Assembly: GCA_022605405.1 (NCBI GenBank)
Contig: JABYQQ010000001.1
Location: forward strand, 1,860,001-1,924,000
DNA length: 64,000 nucleotides
Direction of reading: 5' to 3'
Origin: Earliella scabrosa
Taxonomy: Eukaryota; Basidiomycota; Agaricomycetes; Polyporales; Polyporaceae
Positions 46,569 to 58,777 of the stretch are shown one piece after another (the stretch's first letter is position 1; each line of letters begins with the position of its first letter). The notes under the pieces were generated by a model. The model searched no databases, had not been told where the DNA came from, and saw only the letters and a program-made list of their open reading frames with translations. A program made the translations under genes and the position numbers.

Positions 46569-48015
46569 CTTCGTTCAATGCACAGTGCCAATCCTCGATC
46601 CAATCACAAGTCGTCGCCGTCCGTCCGCAGCTCGATCTTGCAGCTCGAGAGCGAGGTCGGGGTCGGAAAGAGGGGGTGTGGGTGAAGGGAGGGTGTAAAA
46701 GGGAAATACAACGGTAGGTCGGGTGTGGGTGCCGTTATGTACGTGCTGATCATGCTGCTGCGAGAATGGGCTCGTCCGGCCAAGCGCGGGTAGGGCTGGG
46801 AGGCCGGAGTCCGCGATGACACACGGGAATAGAATGATGGCTACATACAGTGATACATTCCGCGCCTAGGACACTTCTAGGACATGGGGCGGTGTCCTCT
46901 GGTGTCCTGCGATCGGACCCGCGCGTCGTGGCTGCTGACCATTGCGTTGATTCGAATGCCTGCGGCCGTCGACGCGCCCAGGGGCGATGTGTGTTGGAAC
47001 TTGGGTGGGAGAGCTGCGGCCGTTCAGGCACATCCGTATTGTCGTGGAGGCTGGATTGCCGCGATTGTCGTGCGACCGACGCGTTCACGTTCACAGGCAT
47101 TCAGGTCAAATGCTTACCACACAGAGTCCATTCCCTCTGAGGTACAAAGAGGCATTGGTATTAGAGGGTCTGAGGCGACTGGCTGATGGCGGATGGTAGC
47201 AGGCAAGAAGGGCAACATTGAGCCAGCATTGAACAGAGTCCGTTTGCCAGCGCGGTCCAGGACCCCGAGTGATGGGCCGGTCTGGCACCGCTGACTGCTT
47301 TCGGGGTCGTGTCGCCTGAGCTTGAAACTCTAAATCTTCTGGCGAGCACACCTTACTTACCCAATGGCGACCCGTGCTCAAATCAGCTGACTTCGTTCGA
47401 ATGGGGCGACCAGTCAACCCAGGAAGGATCCTGGGACATACATACACTAGTTCTCAGAGTCTAAAGTCTATTAGTATTGATCAGGCGGCCGGACAGGACT
47501 TCACAGTTATATAGCAGTCATTACCATTACCTCGTCGGGTTGTTCTCCTCGCGTGGCGAACGTTCGTTACAGTACGCAATAAAGTGTATCCATACTATCT
47601 AGTTGAGCGAGCTGGGTCGTGTACAGGTAGGCAACAGCGTAACGAGCGTATTAGCAATAATAAAAACAGTACCGGGCGGCCCCGAGATGAAGCGATGCAT
47701 ACATAACATTAGGGAGAGGTGAGGGGATCCAAGGCAATGACATGAGGTATGAGGGGAGCGGAATGAGGTATGGGGTGCGAGGAGGTATGAGTGAGCGTTC
47801 TAACTAACAACTGGCGTTGGAGAGGATGACGATGGTGATGATGATGAGCAGCAGAGTCCGTCAGGCGGGACACCCGCGATAGTACACAAAGCAAAGCATG
47901 CATCCACAGCAGATATCAAAGTCTGCGTCGTGACCCGTCAGCACAACTCCTCGCGCACGCGCACGAAACCAAGAAGGAACACTCACAAGACCGATAAGCA
48001 GACACGACCGCCGTG
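46569..48015. other. Intergenic, no gene recognised
   Basis: About 1.4 kb. The stretch 47,740-47,800 repeats GAGGTATG several times at short spacing. No gene recognised; part is the 3' UTR of the Sec7 gene. Confidence 0.35.
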
Positions 48016-51000
48016 TCATGAAGCAGTCCCGTTCCCATTCGCATAGCCATTCACAGGCCCGAGGCCCACCTGCAGGTACGCCAGAACGAACGGTATCGAG
48101 CTGTTCTGCCGACAGAACACCTCCAGCTCGTGCCCGCTCCACAGGCGCCCCTCCGGTCTCTGCGACGTCGAGCTCTCCAACCCCCGCTCGTCCTCGTCGT
48201 CCAGCTCGAGCTCGAGCTTCCCAGCCCCATTCTGGCGGTACAGCTGACTGCGCGACTTTGAGCGCACGTGCGAAGCAGGTACGCCCAGGCGGCGCGAGCC
48301 AGACCGCCCGAGCGCGTTCGTCACGCTCCCGCTGCGACTGCGATTCCCGTTCAGACGTGCATATGCCTGGTCGATCGGAGACAACGGCGTCGCGTATGAG
48401 TCGAAGCCCTCCTCCGGCGTGATCAGCGTGTCCTGCAGGACCTTGAACGCAAGCGCCTCGGCAGCCCGACTCGTCGACGGACGGGCCTGCGCGGTCGACG
48501 CGATGTCGATCTGGCGCTTGAGCGAGACGGTCCACTGGTGGCGGATGAGCGGGTCGTCGACGCTGAACATGTACCTCCGCTTCAGGCCTGTGTGGTTCAG
48601 GAACGCGATCTGGAAGGTGTTCCGCATGAACGAACGCTCGACGACGACAGGGCTGCTGAGCGGCAGTCCGGAATACGCCAGCGCGTTCGGGCCCGACCGC
48701 CACATGATAATCGTCTTGTTGCCCAACGCGGTGCCAGTGACACGGAAGGACACCTCGGACGACTTGGAGAAAGTGAGCACGGGCGGATCGAAGACCAGAT
48801 CCTGTCCAAACAGCTGAATGGTCAGCTGAGGATCAGGCTGTGGTATGCGGAGGATGACGGGGTCGGATTGACTGCGATACGTCAGACGAGGGGGGAGAGG
48901 GCGCTTGATATTGATGACAATGTCGGGCTGGCTAGAAGAAAGACGGGCTTGGAAAAGCCTCTCGCGCCGGATGGAGGCGTAGATCTTGTCCAGCAGCTCT
49001 TCGGAGACGGTACCGCGGGGGTCCGATCTCCTGAACGCGTCGTAGAAGTCTCGCGCCGTGATGTTCCGTATCGGGTACCCAGTGATGCCGGGCTCATGCG
49101 CGATGCCACCATGCAGAACCTCGTTGAGCTGGACAATGGCGCGCGTGAGCTTGATGGCGACGTCCTTGTCGTACGCGACAATCACGGCGTTCGCCTCGTA
49201 CCACCGACTCGCGAACGAGTCGAGGAGGTACTCCAGAGCGGTGGAGTGCCCCGCGGTGGCGCGCGACGGGACATGAATGGCCTGTAGGAACACGCGGAGC
49301 GCCTTGTCGATGCGGAGCCCGGCAAGGCCGAAGCAATCAACAAAAGATCGAAGCGCAACCTTCGACGAGCGCCGCGAGAGGTATTCCCCAAGGCGCGCCC
49401 TGTCCAAGTCGATGGCGCGGAACAACAGCTGGCCGAGCGCGACGTCGTCGCGAGAGCCCGCCTTGCCGAGCAGCGAAAGCACCGCATGGTCTGGGTCCTT
49501 CGCGAACTGGTTAACAAAGTTCCGTATGGTGGGATGCCTCATGGGATTGGAAGTTGCCGATGTCTTCGCGCGCGTGTCGTCCCTGTCGCCGCTGAAACGC
49601 AGCTCCTTGAGCTGCACGACGCTCTTCACGATGAACTTCCTGTCCAGCGGGCTCGGCTTCGTCGTCGCGTCCAGAAGGCCGTCCGCGTCCTGCAGGATGG
49701 GCTTCGCGACGATGAGAATGTCGTTGAACAGGAAAAGGAAGCGGTCCTTGACCGTGTTCGCGTTCGCGACCTGCAGGACAGGCGAAGACAAGATAAGCTT
49801 TCTCGGCGGGTCATCAATGGCAGACGGCCAGAGCGAGCTCTTGGACCCGCGCCCAAGGACTTCGTCCAGTCGCTCCATGATGATCGCGCCCGCCGAGGGC
49901 TCGTTGGGCGCAGGATCAGGGGAGTGGTGCGAAGACGACATCGTGGACGAAAACGATTCGGACGTGGACTGCGTGGGAAAGTCGTCCAGAGAAGACTGGG
50001 GGTCTGGTGTGGTGGAAGAGGGAGGGTCAGGTGGAGATGGGAACCCTGGGGAAGAATAGTCCGAGAGGACATATGCAGGCGACGCAGCTCCACTCGACAA
50101 CACGTTCATGTCCGCGTCTCCGCGACCGTGCAAGTCCGGGGAAGCATCCAGGACGTGCCGTTGAGCCTCTTTGGGCGTCCCGAGACGGTGAACACCCGTG
50201 ACGTTCGTGGGCGTCCGCGACTTATCGCTGTTGACATCGTCCCAACTTTGTGCAGTAAGCTCGCTGTCTTTCCGCTGCATAAGCAAATCAGAAAGTGAAG
50301 GCTTCTTGCCTATCCGCGGACGCGTGTCAGGGAGAGGCCCAGTCGGATTCGTAGGCGTGGTGGGCTGCGACTTGAAGATGCTCAGCCATTTCCGAACGCC
50401 GTCTCGATTCGTGGGTAGCTTGCCGAGCGACCCAGACCCACTCGTTGTGGGGGAGATGACGGGGGCAGGAGGTAGAGTGCTGAAGTAGTCTGGGTGCGAG
50501 GGCGGCGCGGAGGCAAGAGGCTGTGAGAACTTGGACCATAGACGGCTGTCGGATGCCTGGTGAGACAGCTTGCGTTCCCGTCCATTCTCCGCTACCCTTG
50601 TCGTGGCACCTGATGAACTCGCCGAGCTTGGGACCGCCTCGAGTGGGAATGGAAAACCGTTGGTTGGGGATGCCACGTCAGGAGAGGAAGAGGACGGCGT
50701 TATTCCTCTAGCGCGTCGCTGCTCTTCGAGTTGCTTGAGCGCCGGGAAAGGGAACAGCTTCGAGTCCGCATACTTGAGGAAGTCAGCAGAGGCCGGGGGT
50801 ACCGGAGAGAGACCGCCAGCAGGAGCAGATTGCGGAGGAAGCGACGTGATAGACGCTGAAGCAGATACCGACTGCATGACCGGCGGCTGCATCTGCTGCC
50901 TCTCGAACACGCCCGCTCCAGGTGAGTCGCCCTTCTCAAGCTTGCCGCTGTTGAGACTGGCACCACTTTCTCGGCTGACGCTCGAGTCGGTGTTGTACCT

Positions 51001-53182
51001 CCTCTCCCGCGCACTGAGGCTATTTGTACGAGATCGGCGGCCGCTACTGGAGCCGGTGCGCGTGAACGCGCCCTTCATCTTCTCCCAGGTACTGATGCCT
51101 TCTCCTGGACGCTTCGGTGTGGACTCAGCACGAGCGTCGTCCCAATCAGGGTAGTCGGCGGCTGCAGACGGGGAACGCGCCACAGAGAGGCGCATCGGGT
51201 ACGTCGTCGGAGAAGGCTGAGCATCCATCTGCTGCTGCTCGATTGCTGTGTTGAGAGCAGTACTGGAAGCGGGAGATGGAGGGACGTGGACCGGAACCGT
51301 CTCGGGAGACGTTTCGACGTCTACGATGAGTGGCTTGGGCGCAGAAGGACGTTCAGCGTCGGGAGAAAATTCCGGAGAAGACCTCCCAGCACCGTCAGGA
51401 TACGGCTCATCGGCTTCTTCTTCTGGCCCAGCCTCGAACGGCTCCTCTTCCTCTTCATCCTCCTCGTCATCCTCGTCGTGAAGAGGAGGTTCCGTCACTA
51501 GGGATGAGTGTGAGATGGTATGAGCACGATACGTAAATGTGATACTCACCAAGCTCGGCAACCCAGCTGATCTCACTATCACGCTCGAAAGCAGGTATGA
51601 CCGCTAACCGACTCCTACTACGCGGTTCCTCGTATTCGTCCTCGTCGGGGAATACAGGCTCCTTGAGAGGCGTCTGAAACGGACTCGCGGGGAACACGTC
51701 CTGTCTGAATGTTGCATGACTCGACATGAACATAGGCACAGCCACCGCTCCTGCAGGTGCAGAGTCGGTTGACGCATTCGACGGCGCATCAGAGGTGTGC
51801 GGTAGTCGATCAGCGAGAGGCCGATGGTTGCGTGCTGGAGTAGTGGGCAAGGTGGGAGGTCGAATCGGAGAAAGACGGTCCGGCGGGTCATCCTCGTCTT
51901 CGATGACCACTCCCCGGTGACCGAGTGGCATCTCATAGTTGTACGGAGCATTCCCGTTGGGCGGCATGCGAGGCGACGCGCGTCCCGCATCGGCGTTTGC
52001 TGGTCGACTATTTGAGGATGGTGGTCGTGGAGGTTCTGGGGTGTTACGAAGGAATGGCGGTAGCGGCGATGGTGGTACAAGGGGCGTGTTGGGGGAAGTC
52101 GAAGGGGCCTCGCGATCGTCGCGATCGTCGACGACGGTGGACGCACGTGAAGAACTTCTCCGGTGCGACCGTCGGCGCCGCTTTTTCGCACTCGTCAACG
52201 GCGGCGGCGGCTCCTCCCCTCCACTAGTCTGGTCGCCGTCTGTCTGGTTGTTGCTGCGATTGATGCGATTCTCAAGTCGATTAAGGAGCATTCGTCGGGC
52301 AACCATTCGTTCTCCACCCGCAACGGTGTTATTCCTCGTGAGTTTCGCGGCGGGCGTCGGCGACTGTTGTGAGGAAATAAAGGTGAAGTCGACTGGCTCC
52401 GTCCCTCCAGTGAGTTTCGACATCGCCATTGCTCTTGCAGCACCAGCGCTGTTCGACCGGAACAGCCCAGCGCCGACGCCCTTCTGTATGTCATCCAAGG
52501 TTGGAAGAGGTGTAGAGGGCGTCGTGCCAGGATAGAAGAGCGGCGCAACAGGGGCGATGGGTGACCGTAGAAAGTGCGATGCAGGGAAGGCGGCAAGGTG
52601 GGATGGTATAGGCGATACGAGAGGAGGGGATGGCGGCGGGTCCTCACTTGGACCAGAGGTATAGCACTCGTCCGCGGACGATTCGTTGGTATGACTGGCA
52701 GAGCTGAAGTGGGAAGTTTGCTTCGCGAGGCCCTTGCCCTTCATGTCCTTCGAGCCTCTTGACCTCGTCCGGGACCTTGAGCGACGTTTTCGCGTCTTGA
52801 CAGTCTCCTCAGCGTTCGCCGACCCATTCCTGGCACCATCACCGTCCTCCACGTCCGCATCATCGTTCCGCAGCTGCTCCGCCTCCTCCATCATCCCAAC
52901 TACGGGCTCCGCCTCTGTCGTCGCAACCGGCTCGTCAGACGTACCGTTCAGCGCTTCCTCTGGCGAAGCCTCGACCCTCGTCTCCCTCCCGTCCTGCTCG
53001 TCCCTGCTCCCGCCCGACCCGCTCGCGTCATTCCTGTCTTCGCCTTGTGAGCGCTCTCCTTCGCTGAAGGCCTCTACGTGCATAGGAGGACGTCGGCCAT
53101 CCTTCATCCGCGGGAGGGAGGCGGCTCGCTTGAGCTTCGCAACGGCGGTCGCTCGCTGCTCAGCGGCGGACGAGTGCTCCAT
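48016..53182 (-). CDS. Large Sec7-PH ArfGEF-like protein
   Basis: Two exons on the minus strand, 53182-51550 and 51497-48016, give 1,704 aa. The first 1,000 residues are disordered, rich in Ser/Pro and acidic runs. A PH-like segment follows (KDRFLFLFNDILIVAKPI, KFIVKSVVQLKELRF), then a Sec7 domain near residues 1140-1330: LGQLLFRAIDLDRARLGEYL, ALRVFLQAIHVPSRATAG, YLLDSFASRWYEAN, AIVQLNEVLHGG, DKIYASIRRERLF. A second PH-like region lies around MFSVDDPLIRHQWTVSLKRQ. Sec7 domains activate Arf GTPases at Golgi and endosome membranes. The loop normally reading FRLPGEAQ here reads IHVPSRATAG, lacking the catalytic Glu. It may be a regulatory or divergent exchange factor; orthologs in other basidiomycetes would tell. 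Confidence 0.85.
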
Positions 53183-53574
53183 GTTCCAGCCGGCTCAGGT
53201 GCAGAATGGGGTTCGAATGCACCTCGGAGTCTGTAAGAATGCAGTGTAAGGATGTGCGTGGCACAGCGGGATCCTCTCCGAACCTTGAGTGATAGGGCTT
53301 GCTCAGCGGCTGGGACGCGTGTGCGCCATCTTCAGGAACAATTTTGTGTACGCGCAAAGTACAAGACTCACCAAGCAAGACATAAAGACCGTGAAAGTAG
53401 TTGCAGAGAGAGATTGTTGACCTCGGACGGGAAGCGGTGACCAACTCCCAATTTGGCAGGAGCAATTATCTGAGTTTGGTTGTTGTGATTTCCCGCCAGC
53501 TCGGAATTGACGCTGCCTCGTGTCCTCCTCCCTTGCCTTCATACTCGTCGCTCACTTTTTGTCTCCGCTGTCGT
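53183..53574. other. Upstream region of the Sec7 gene
   Basis: Short stretch between the start of the Sec7 gene and the transposon; probably promoter. No TATA box is obvious. Confidence 0.35.
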
Positions 53575-53582
53575 CATGCTGC

Positions 53583-54198
53583 AGGACCCCGGACTATCCC
53601 TACAAAGCCCTGATCGCGTGTCCGGATCATGAGGAGCCCCCCCGGAGGGGAAGCCAGAGCGGAATCCGGATCATCTGAGGCCGAAACTTGGGGCCAGGCA
53701 AGATCCATTGTCCGGACCAGAGGTTGGGTGGGCCACCGAGGGTAGATCATGTCCGGATCGTTTAGCGCCAGCGGTGAGTCGGAGTTTACAAAAGGTTACT
53801 GACCGACCTGGCGGAGCTTGGTGGCCGTCTTCCCACATAAGCAAAAACAATCGGAGATCGAACTTCCCAGGGACCAGCGGCCATGATGGAGCTGACGGGC
53901 CACCAGCACCATGAGATAACCAAGAGTAGTCGTTGTATCCCTACCAATGAAGTTGATACCATGTATTTTTGCTCCGTGCCATGACTTGTAGAACATTGCG
54001 AACCCGTCCGCGCCGTGTAGAACGAGAACCATGTTTTTGGAGGCCAGATCCAATGTCCGGATCAAGCAGGCGCCCGGTTTGGGCGCCAACCGAAGTCCGG
54101 ATCAAACGGCCCCAGAAAGGCCAAAAAAAAGTCCGGATCATCCGTCGTCCAACTGTCTCTCATACGATCAGGGCTTTATAGGGATAGTCCGGGGTCCT
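53583..54198. mobile_element. Non-autonomous transposon, 616 bp, with iterated TCCGGATCA motifs
   Basis: Terminal inverted repeats of about 34 bases start AGGACCCCGGACTATCCCT on the left; the right end is the reverse complement with one mismatch. CATGCTGC flanks both ends (53,575-53,582 and 54,199-54,206), an 8-base target-site duplication suggesting the hAT group. Inside, GTCCGGATCA-type motifs occur at least seven times, clustered in the outer thirds (for example about 53,618, 53,660, 53,750 and 54,055, 54,095, 54,130). Such subterminal repeats often bind transposase. No open frame codes for a transposase. Confidence 0.85.
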
Positions 54199-54206
54199 CA
54201 TGCTGC

Positions 54207-55235
54207 TCTGGCCACAACAAATACACTGGTGACCCTTTGGCGGAACGCCACTAACGCTACAAGCCTAGAGTCAGACTCTAGTAGCGGCTGTTGCCTGCGA
54301 GCAAACTGTCTCCCCGAACCGCCGAAATGAAGTGTCCATCCGGAGACTTCCTGCCAACTCTGTGCCTCTTCGACGTTATCATCCGCGTCCCTTCGACAGC
54401 ACCTTCGAACCCAAGCCACCTCGCGGCGGATATGACCATCCAATACATCGACGCCCGCACAGGCCAAGAGGCTTCTGGCCCTATCATTCAGGTGCATCGC
54501 AGCTGGCGATGTGGATCGATGAATACGTGTGTCTTAATATCCTCAGCGCGTGCTAGAGTCGTCTATATCCCCGTGTCTGCTGACCAGGGCGTGGGCATGC
54601 TTGGGCGCGGCCGCTGCTTCATGTTGAAGTCAGACTTCCCGGAGTAGTTTCCAGCGTTACGTTGCTCCCTCGGGACCACGCACGACCGCTCACGTCTCTT
54701 CGGGATATGTGGGACATGTGAGTGGACCGGCTCGAATCTCCGTATGCTGATGTTTTCACGGACAGGACGCGCATGGCCTCGGTTATGCCTAGACCCGTTC
54801 GTTTCGCGCCTTCAAGGCCCCACCAACCTCTTCACGGCATTTCTTTCTTGTCATCCTTATGGCCTCGAACGGCTCCCGGCCTCTGCTTCCCATTCTCAGT
54901 AACTTTCATGGAAGGCCACATCGTTCACTCGGCTGTCAAGGAGTACCGGGTGAACTCTGTGACGGCACTGCCAGACAGCCCTCTTGGAATCGTCGTTTCC
55001 GATCACTCTAGTCTTCGTCCTCATGCCGCGGTTTGGTAGCATGATGTATACCTGAGGCCAATGACAACTCTCGTTTCAGAAGTTTCCTCATTCGCGCATG
55101 ACATCACGCACTACCAGATGGGAATGTCACATCGATCAAGGGATCGTACGCTACTCACATTCTCTAATAGCCTGCGCGTATAAGGCGGTACAGGGAAGAC
55201 GAATCCTCGTATTAACACCAGCACTCGACTAGCAG
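54207..55235. other. Intergenic, no gene recognised
   Basis: Plus-strand frames of 105-118 codons exist (54,291-54,647 and 54,722-55,039) but carry no domain I know and no splice support. Confidence 0.35.
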
Positions 55236-55251
55236 TGACGTCATGACGTCA
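55236..55251. promoter_or_regulatory. Twin CRE-type palindromes
   Basis: Two complete TGACGTCA sites lie back to back (55,236-55,243 and 55,244-55,251), forming a 16-base sequence TGACGTCATGACGTCA. This is the binding site of ATF/CREB-type bZIP factors. The nearest gene is Mia40, whose 3' end lies about 195 bases away, so the target is unclear. Confidence 0.4.
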
Positions 55252-55446
55252 TGATAAGTTGCTCAGGCGTAGTTGCTCAATTGGGCATCGTCGGCAACGC
55301 TCTGCTTGACAAACGAACTCCCAGCGCTGACCCTTGCAGCGTTCTGCTGCTCCTTCAATGCATCACCAAAAGACGGGGGAGAAATATATGCATGAGTAGT
55401 GTAGTGCGACATTAACGACAATGCAGTCCAAGTAGTACTTTTCGTT

Positions 55447-56332
55447 CTAGTGGGATGTGGGAGCCGTCGTCTTGCCAGACTTGGGCTTCTGCTCAGCCGG
55501 CGTAGGCGCGGCCTCAGCAGGTTCAGAGGCAGGAGCAGCAGGAGCAGGCTCTTTTGGTGGCTCGTCAGCAGCATCCAGACTCGGGGCACCGTCCGGCGCG
55601 AAGCCTTCCTCCTCCTCGTCGTCGTTCATAATATCTGCACCACACAATCACAATGAGCATCCCCCCACACATAGAGACCGAAAGCGCGACCACGCACCAT
55701 CCCCATACACGTCCGGGTGCTCCCTGAAGCACTCCTGCATGGCCTTGAACTTCTCCACGCAGTCGATCCCCTTCGGGTCCGCCTCGGAGAACACGAAGCA
55801 CGAGAACGCTTCGCGGAACTGCAGACCGCACGGCCCATGCGCCATTCCGCCCAGACACGGGCAGTCCCAGTTGATCTCGCCCGTCTCGGGGTTAAACGCG
55901 CCCCCTCCGCCGCCCGAACCCTCCTCCGTCTCGCCCTCAGCAGGTTGCTCCGCGGGCTTCTCGTCTAGTGACGCGTCAGAAGGAGGATGTGAGTCGGGGT
56001 GTATTGACGGCTCATGTTGGGGCGCGGTGGAGTCCGAGTGGGTGATGGCCTCTGGCGAAGTCGAGGACTTCGGGGTCAGAGGCACCTGCTTCGACTTTGG
56101 GGCTAGACAGCATGTAAGCGCGTGTTGGGGTCGAAGGAGTAGCATACTCACGAGATGCTGGAGCGTCCAACGCTATCCTCTGCCCGTACCATGAGCTCCA
56201 GACGAAGTACGAAGTTGCCACGGCAGAGGCTCCGAGTACGGCGCGTAGACGAGCCGGACGCGCCGACGCGGCAGAACGCGAGGAGGTGTGCAGAGAACGT
56301 CTGAGAGAGGCGTTCGCAAGCGTCCGGAACAT
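55447..56332 (-). CDS. MIA40: Mia40, mitochondrial intermembrane-space oxidoreductase
   Basis: Three exons on the minus strand, 56332-56152, 56102-55698 and 55634-55447, give 257 aa. An Arg/Ser-rich mitochondrial presequence ([20 protein letters not shown]) is followed by a membrane anchor region ([14 protein letters not shown]). A Pro/Ser/Glu-rich linker leads to the catalytic core, which shows the CPC motif and twin Cx9C helices: [34 protein letters not shown] and [15 protein letters not shown]. Mia40 introduces disulfides into small Cys proteins imported into the intermembrane space and is reoxidised by Erv1. The C-terminal tail is acidic then Ala/Pro-rich ([16 protein letters not shown]). 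All catalytic Cys are present. Confidence 0.97.
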
Positions 56333-56604
56333 GGTGGGGCAGAGGAAGAGAGCGTCGGAGAGCAAGAGGTCGCGGTCAGTAAGCAAGTTGTTGTAGACGC
56401 CGTGTGAGGGAACTTCGCTGACGCACACCGCTCGGCATTACGGAGCGCGCGCTTACTGGGCAGCGTGAGAACCCGCCACTACCAGATATGGCAGCGCGTC
56501 GGGATGCCTTGGCGCCCGAGTCGTCGACTCAGGCTTATGAGTCTGACTAACGTCTCAAGTTCGGCAGTGAACAGTCCGGAACTGCCCGCTACATACTGCC
56601 ACAA

Positions 56605-58057
56605 CTACTGGTAATTCGGGGCGTACATCATCGCCTCCGTCTCCGGTGTCCCTTCGATAACAACCCTATGACCCACACCTGCAGGAACACAACCCTCCCC
56701 GAACGCATCCTCCAGAGCGACCTTGGCTGCAAACCCGGAACAATGCATAGGAAGAATGTACGTCGGGGAGGGCCTGAGCTTGTTGGCCAGGAAGTCCACT
56801 GTTGGCGGTATACGCTCTACGAGCTCGGTACCCGCGAGGTGCAGACCACCGATCACCTGGAACCTCAGAAATTAACTCCTTGTGTCCTTGTGAGCGGGGA
56901 TGGCACATAGCGAGCATACCATGTAGATTGGACGAGCAAACTTGTCTACCGCGTCCCTGACCACGTTCACGATCCCCGCATGGGAGCACCTGAGAAGAAC
57001 CTCGTCAAGTCATGCTCCCCTGAGGACGGTATAGTAACTCACGCCGAAAAGATGACAAGGCCCTTCCCAACAACGTCAATGGCAGCGTACCGCTCGTCCA
57101 TGAGATCCTCCAACACACCATTAGTACAGTACTAGACAACCGGCAAACACAAACCAATGCACGCACCTCTTCCTTAACCCACCCAGCAGCATTCCCCTCG
57201 CGCTCAACCCAGCGCACCCCACTCGGCAGCCCGCCTTCAAAATGCGTCACCCTCGGGATCTCCCCACTAACCCACACAGTCCCCCCAGCAACCGCATGGC
57301 CCTCCGCATTCTTCTCCACCACGCCTCCCGCCTCCTCGATCTGCGCAAACGTCGGATCCGCCGGGAGCCGACCGACGACGACTCGGGTCTTCCCGCCCGC
57401 CGGCGCAATCCCGCGCGCGATCGGCCTGTCGGGGTGCAGGTCCACCACGCAAGGCGGCGGCGGGCCCTCGGGCGAGGTCGCTTTGCAGTGCCGGAGGAAC
57501 GCGAGCATGCCCCCGCTGTGGTCCGCGTGCCAGTGCGAGAGGACGATGCGCTCGATGCGCTCTGCCGGGATCTTGAGAGCCTCGATGTTCCGGATGATGG
57601 AGCGCGAGTCGGGCCCGGTGTCGAAGAGCGTGGTGTGCGGCTCTGAGCCTTCGACTTCGGTTTCCTATGAGTGCGCGGTGAGTTGAGTACGAGGAGAGAC
57701 GTTGGAGGAGTCTCTTACGATGAGGGCGGAGAACCCATGGGCGCCTGGAACACGAAGAAATGAACGTTCAGCATACTGGGTGCAAATTGCACGCGAGACA
57801 ACATACCACAGCAGTAGTTCTCGAGGTCGACAAACGGTACACCAGTGAGCGGATCGAGCGGGACGTCAGGATGCGTCAAGTGCGTCGGGACCTCATGGAT
57901 GAAGCCCGGGGGCAACTTCGTCATCCTACCGAGCTCGCTTGTTTATCTTGCAAGCCAAAGCCATCGAAAAGGGTCTCGTGACGTACCATTCGATACAATT
58001 GTCAACCAGGAAGGTGATGGTTAGTTTGTCGACCGATCTGATCTTGACCAGAGCCAT
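56605..58057 (-). CDS. Metallo-beta-lactamase-fold hydrolase
   Basis: Seven exons on the minus strand: 58057-57987, 57925-57807, 57744-57719, 57664-57167, 57107-57043, 56989-56920, 56856-56605; 1,101 bases, 366 aa. The metal-binding motif HxHxDH is SHWHADHSGG; an upstream Asp lies in TLFDTGPDS; later ligands include the His in FSACSHAGIVNVV and the late His in LPMHCSGF. This layout (long insert after HxHxDH, then ACSHAG and GGLHLAG) matches the group annotated as 7,8-dihydropterin-6-methyl-4-(beta-D-ribofuranosyl)-aminobenzene-5'-phosphate synthase-like in fungi and archaea. The real fungal substrate is unknown. No targeting signal seen. Exon 3 has only 26 bases. Confidence 0.88.
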
Positions 58058-58777
58058 CGTGCGTGCTCTGATCGACTCGGATGGGGTAAATACTTCGAGT
58101 CCCTAGACGGGCAAAGACTGGGACGCTATTGGTCAATCTACTTACGATCGCTTGGATGGTCGATCGCGCTGGAAGCACCAGTGACTTACCGAAATCAAGA
58201 GACCCTGAGATGTCTTCTTCGATGTGGGAGAGCAAGAGACGACGTCACCGGTAAACATCACCGCACTCAGGAGTCAGCTGATCGAACACGAAAGGCACAA
58301 GAGCGCCCAAGACGAACAAGTAACCCCATTATGAGTTCGAGACAGAGAACACACGACAGCAATATTAACAGTCTCGCGAACGAATTGCTATCATCTGGCC
58401 GGAGGAAAGACGCGAAGAAAACAACACTACGGAACAAGAGCGAGGGATCGAGGGCGGGAATTCTACGACAGCGTGAAGGTCCGTCAGCGCACCGCAAAGT
58501 GGAGAAGAGGGGAAAGGGAGGTCTCGTAGAATACACCGACGACCTGGGTCGGCCTATGATACAACCTACTGTCCATGGTGCCAACAGGCAAATGTCATTG
58601 GACCGCGCCCAACTACACGATGTACAGCTGAACACGTCTTCCCGGCGTTGCACCATAGCAGATTCCAGCATGAGAATAAGATAATAACTAATCGATAGCG
58701 AGAGCAAGTTTAGGCGGCTTGCCTGTGGAGCATTTCGACGTGATCAGCGACATGCGGAAATGAGCGAGGACCGAAAC
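58058..58777. other. Intergenic, no gene recognised
   Basis: Overlapping frames on both strands (about 146-167 codons) do not look like protein; they lack family blocks and splice sites. Confidence 0.35.

Noticed and set aside
47861..48703. 280-codon minus-strand frame overlapping the Sec7 gene 3' end
   Set aside because: It overlaps the true C-terminus of the Sec7 protein in another frame and has the Arg/Ala-rich look of GC-rich shadow translation.
54291..54647. 118-codon plus-strand frame after the 616-bp transposon
   Set aside because: Some Cys-containing segments look coding, but no family or splice support was found, so it is not called.
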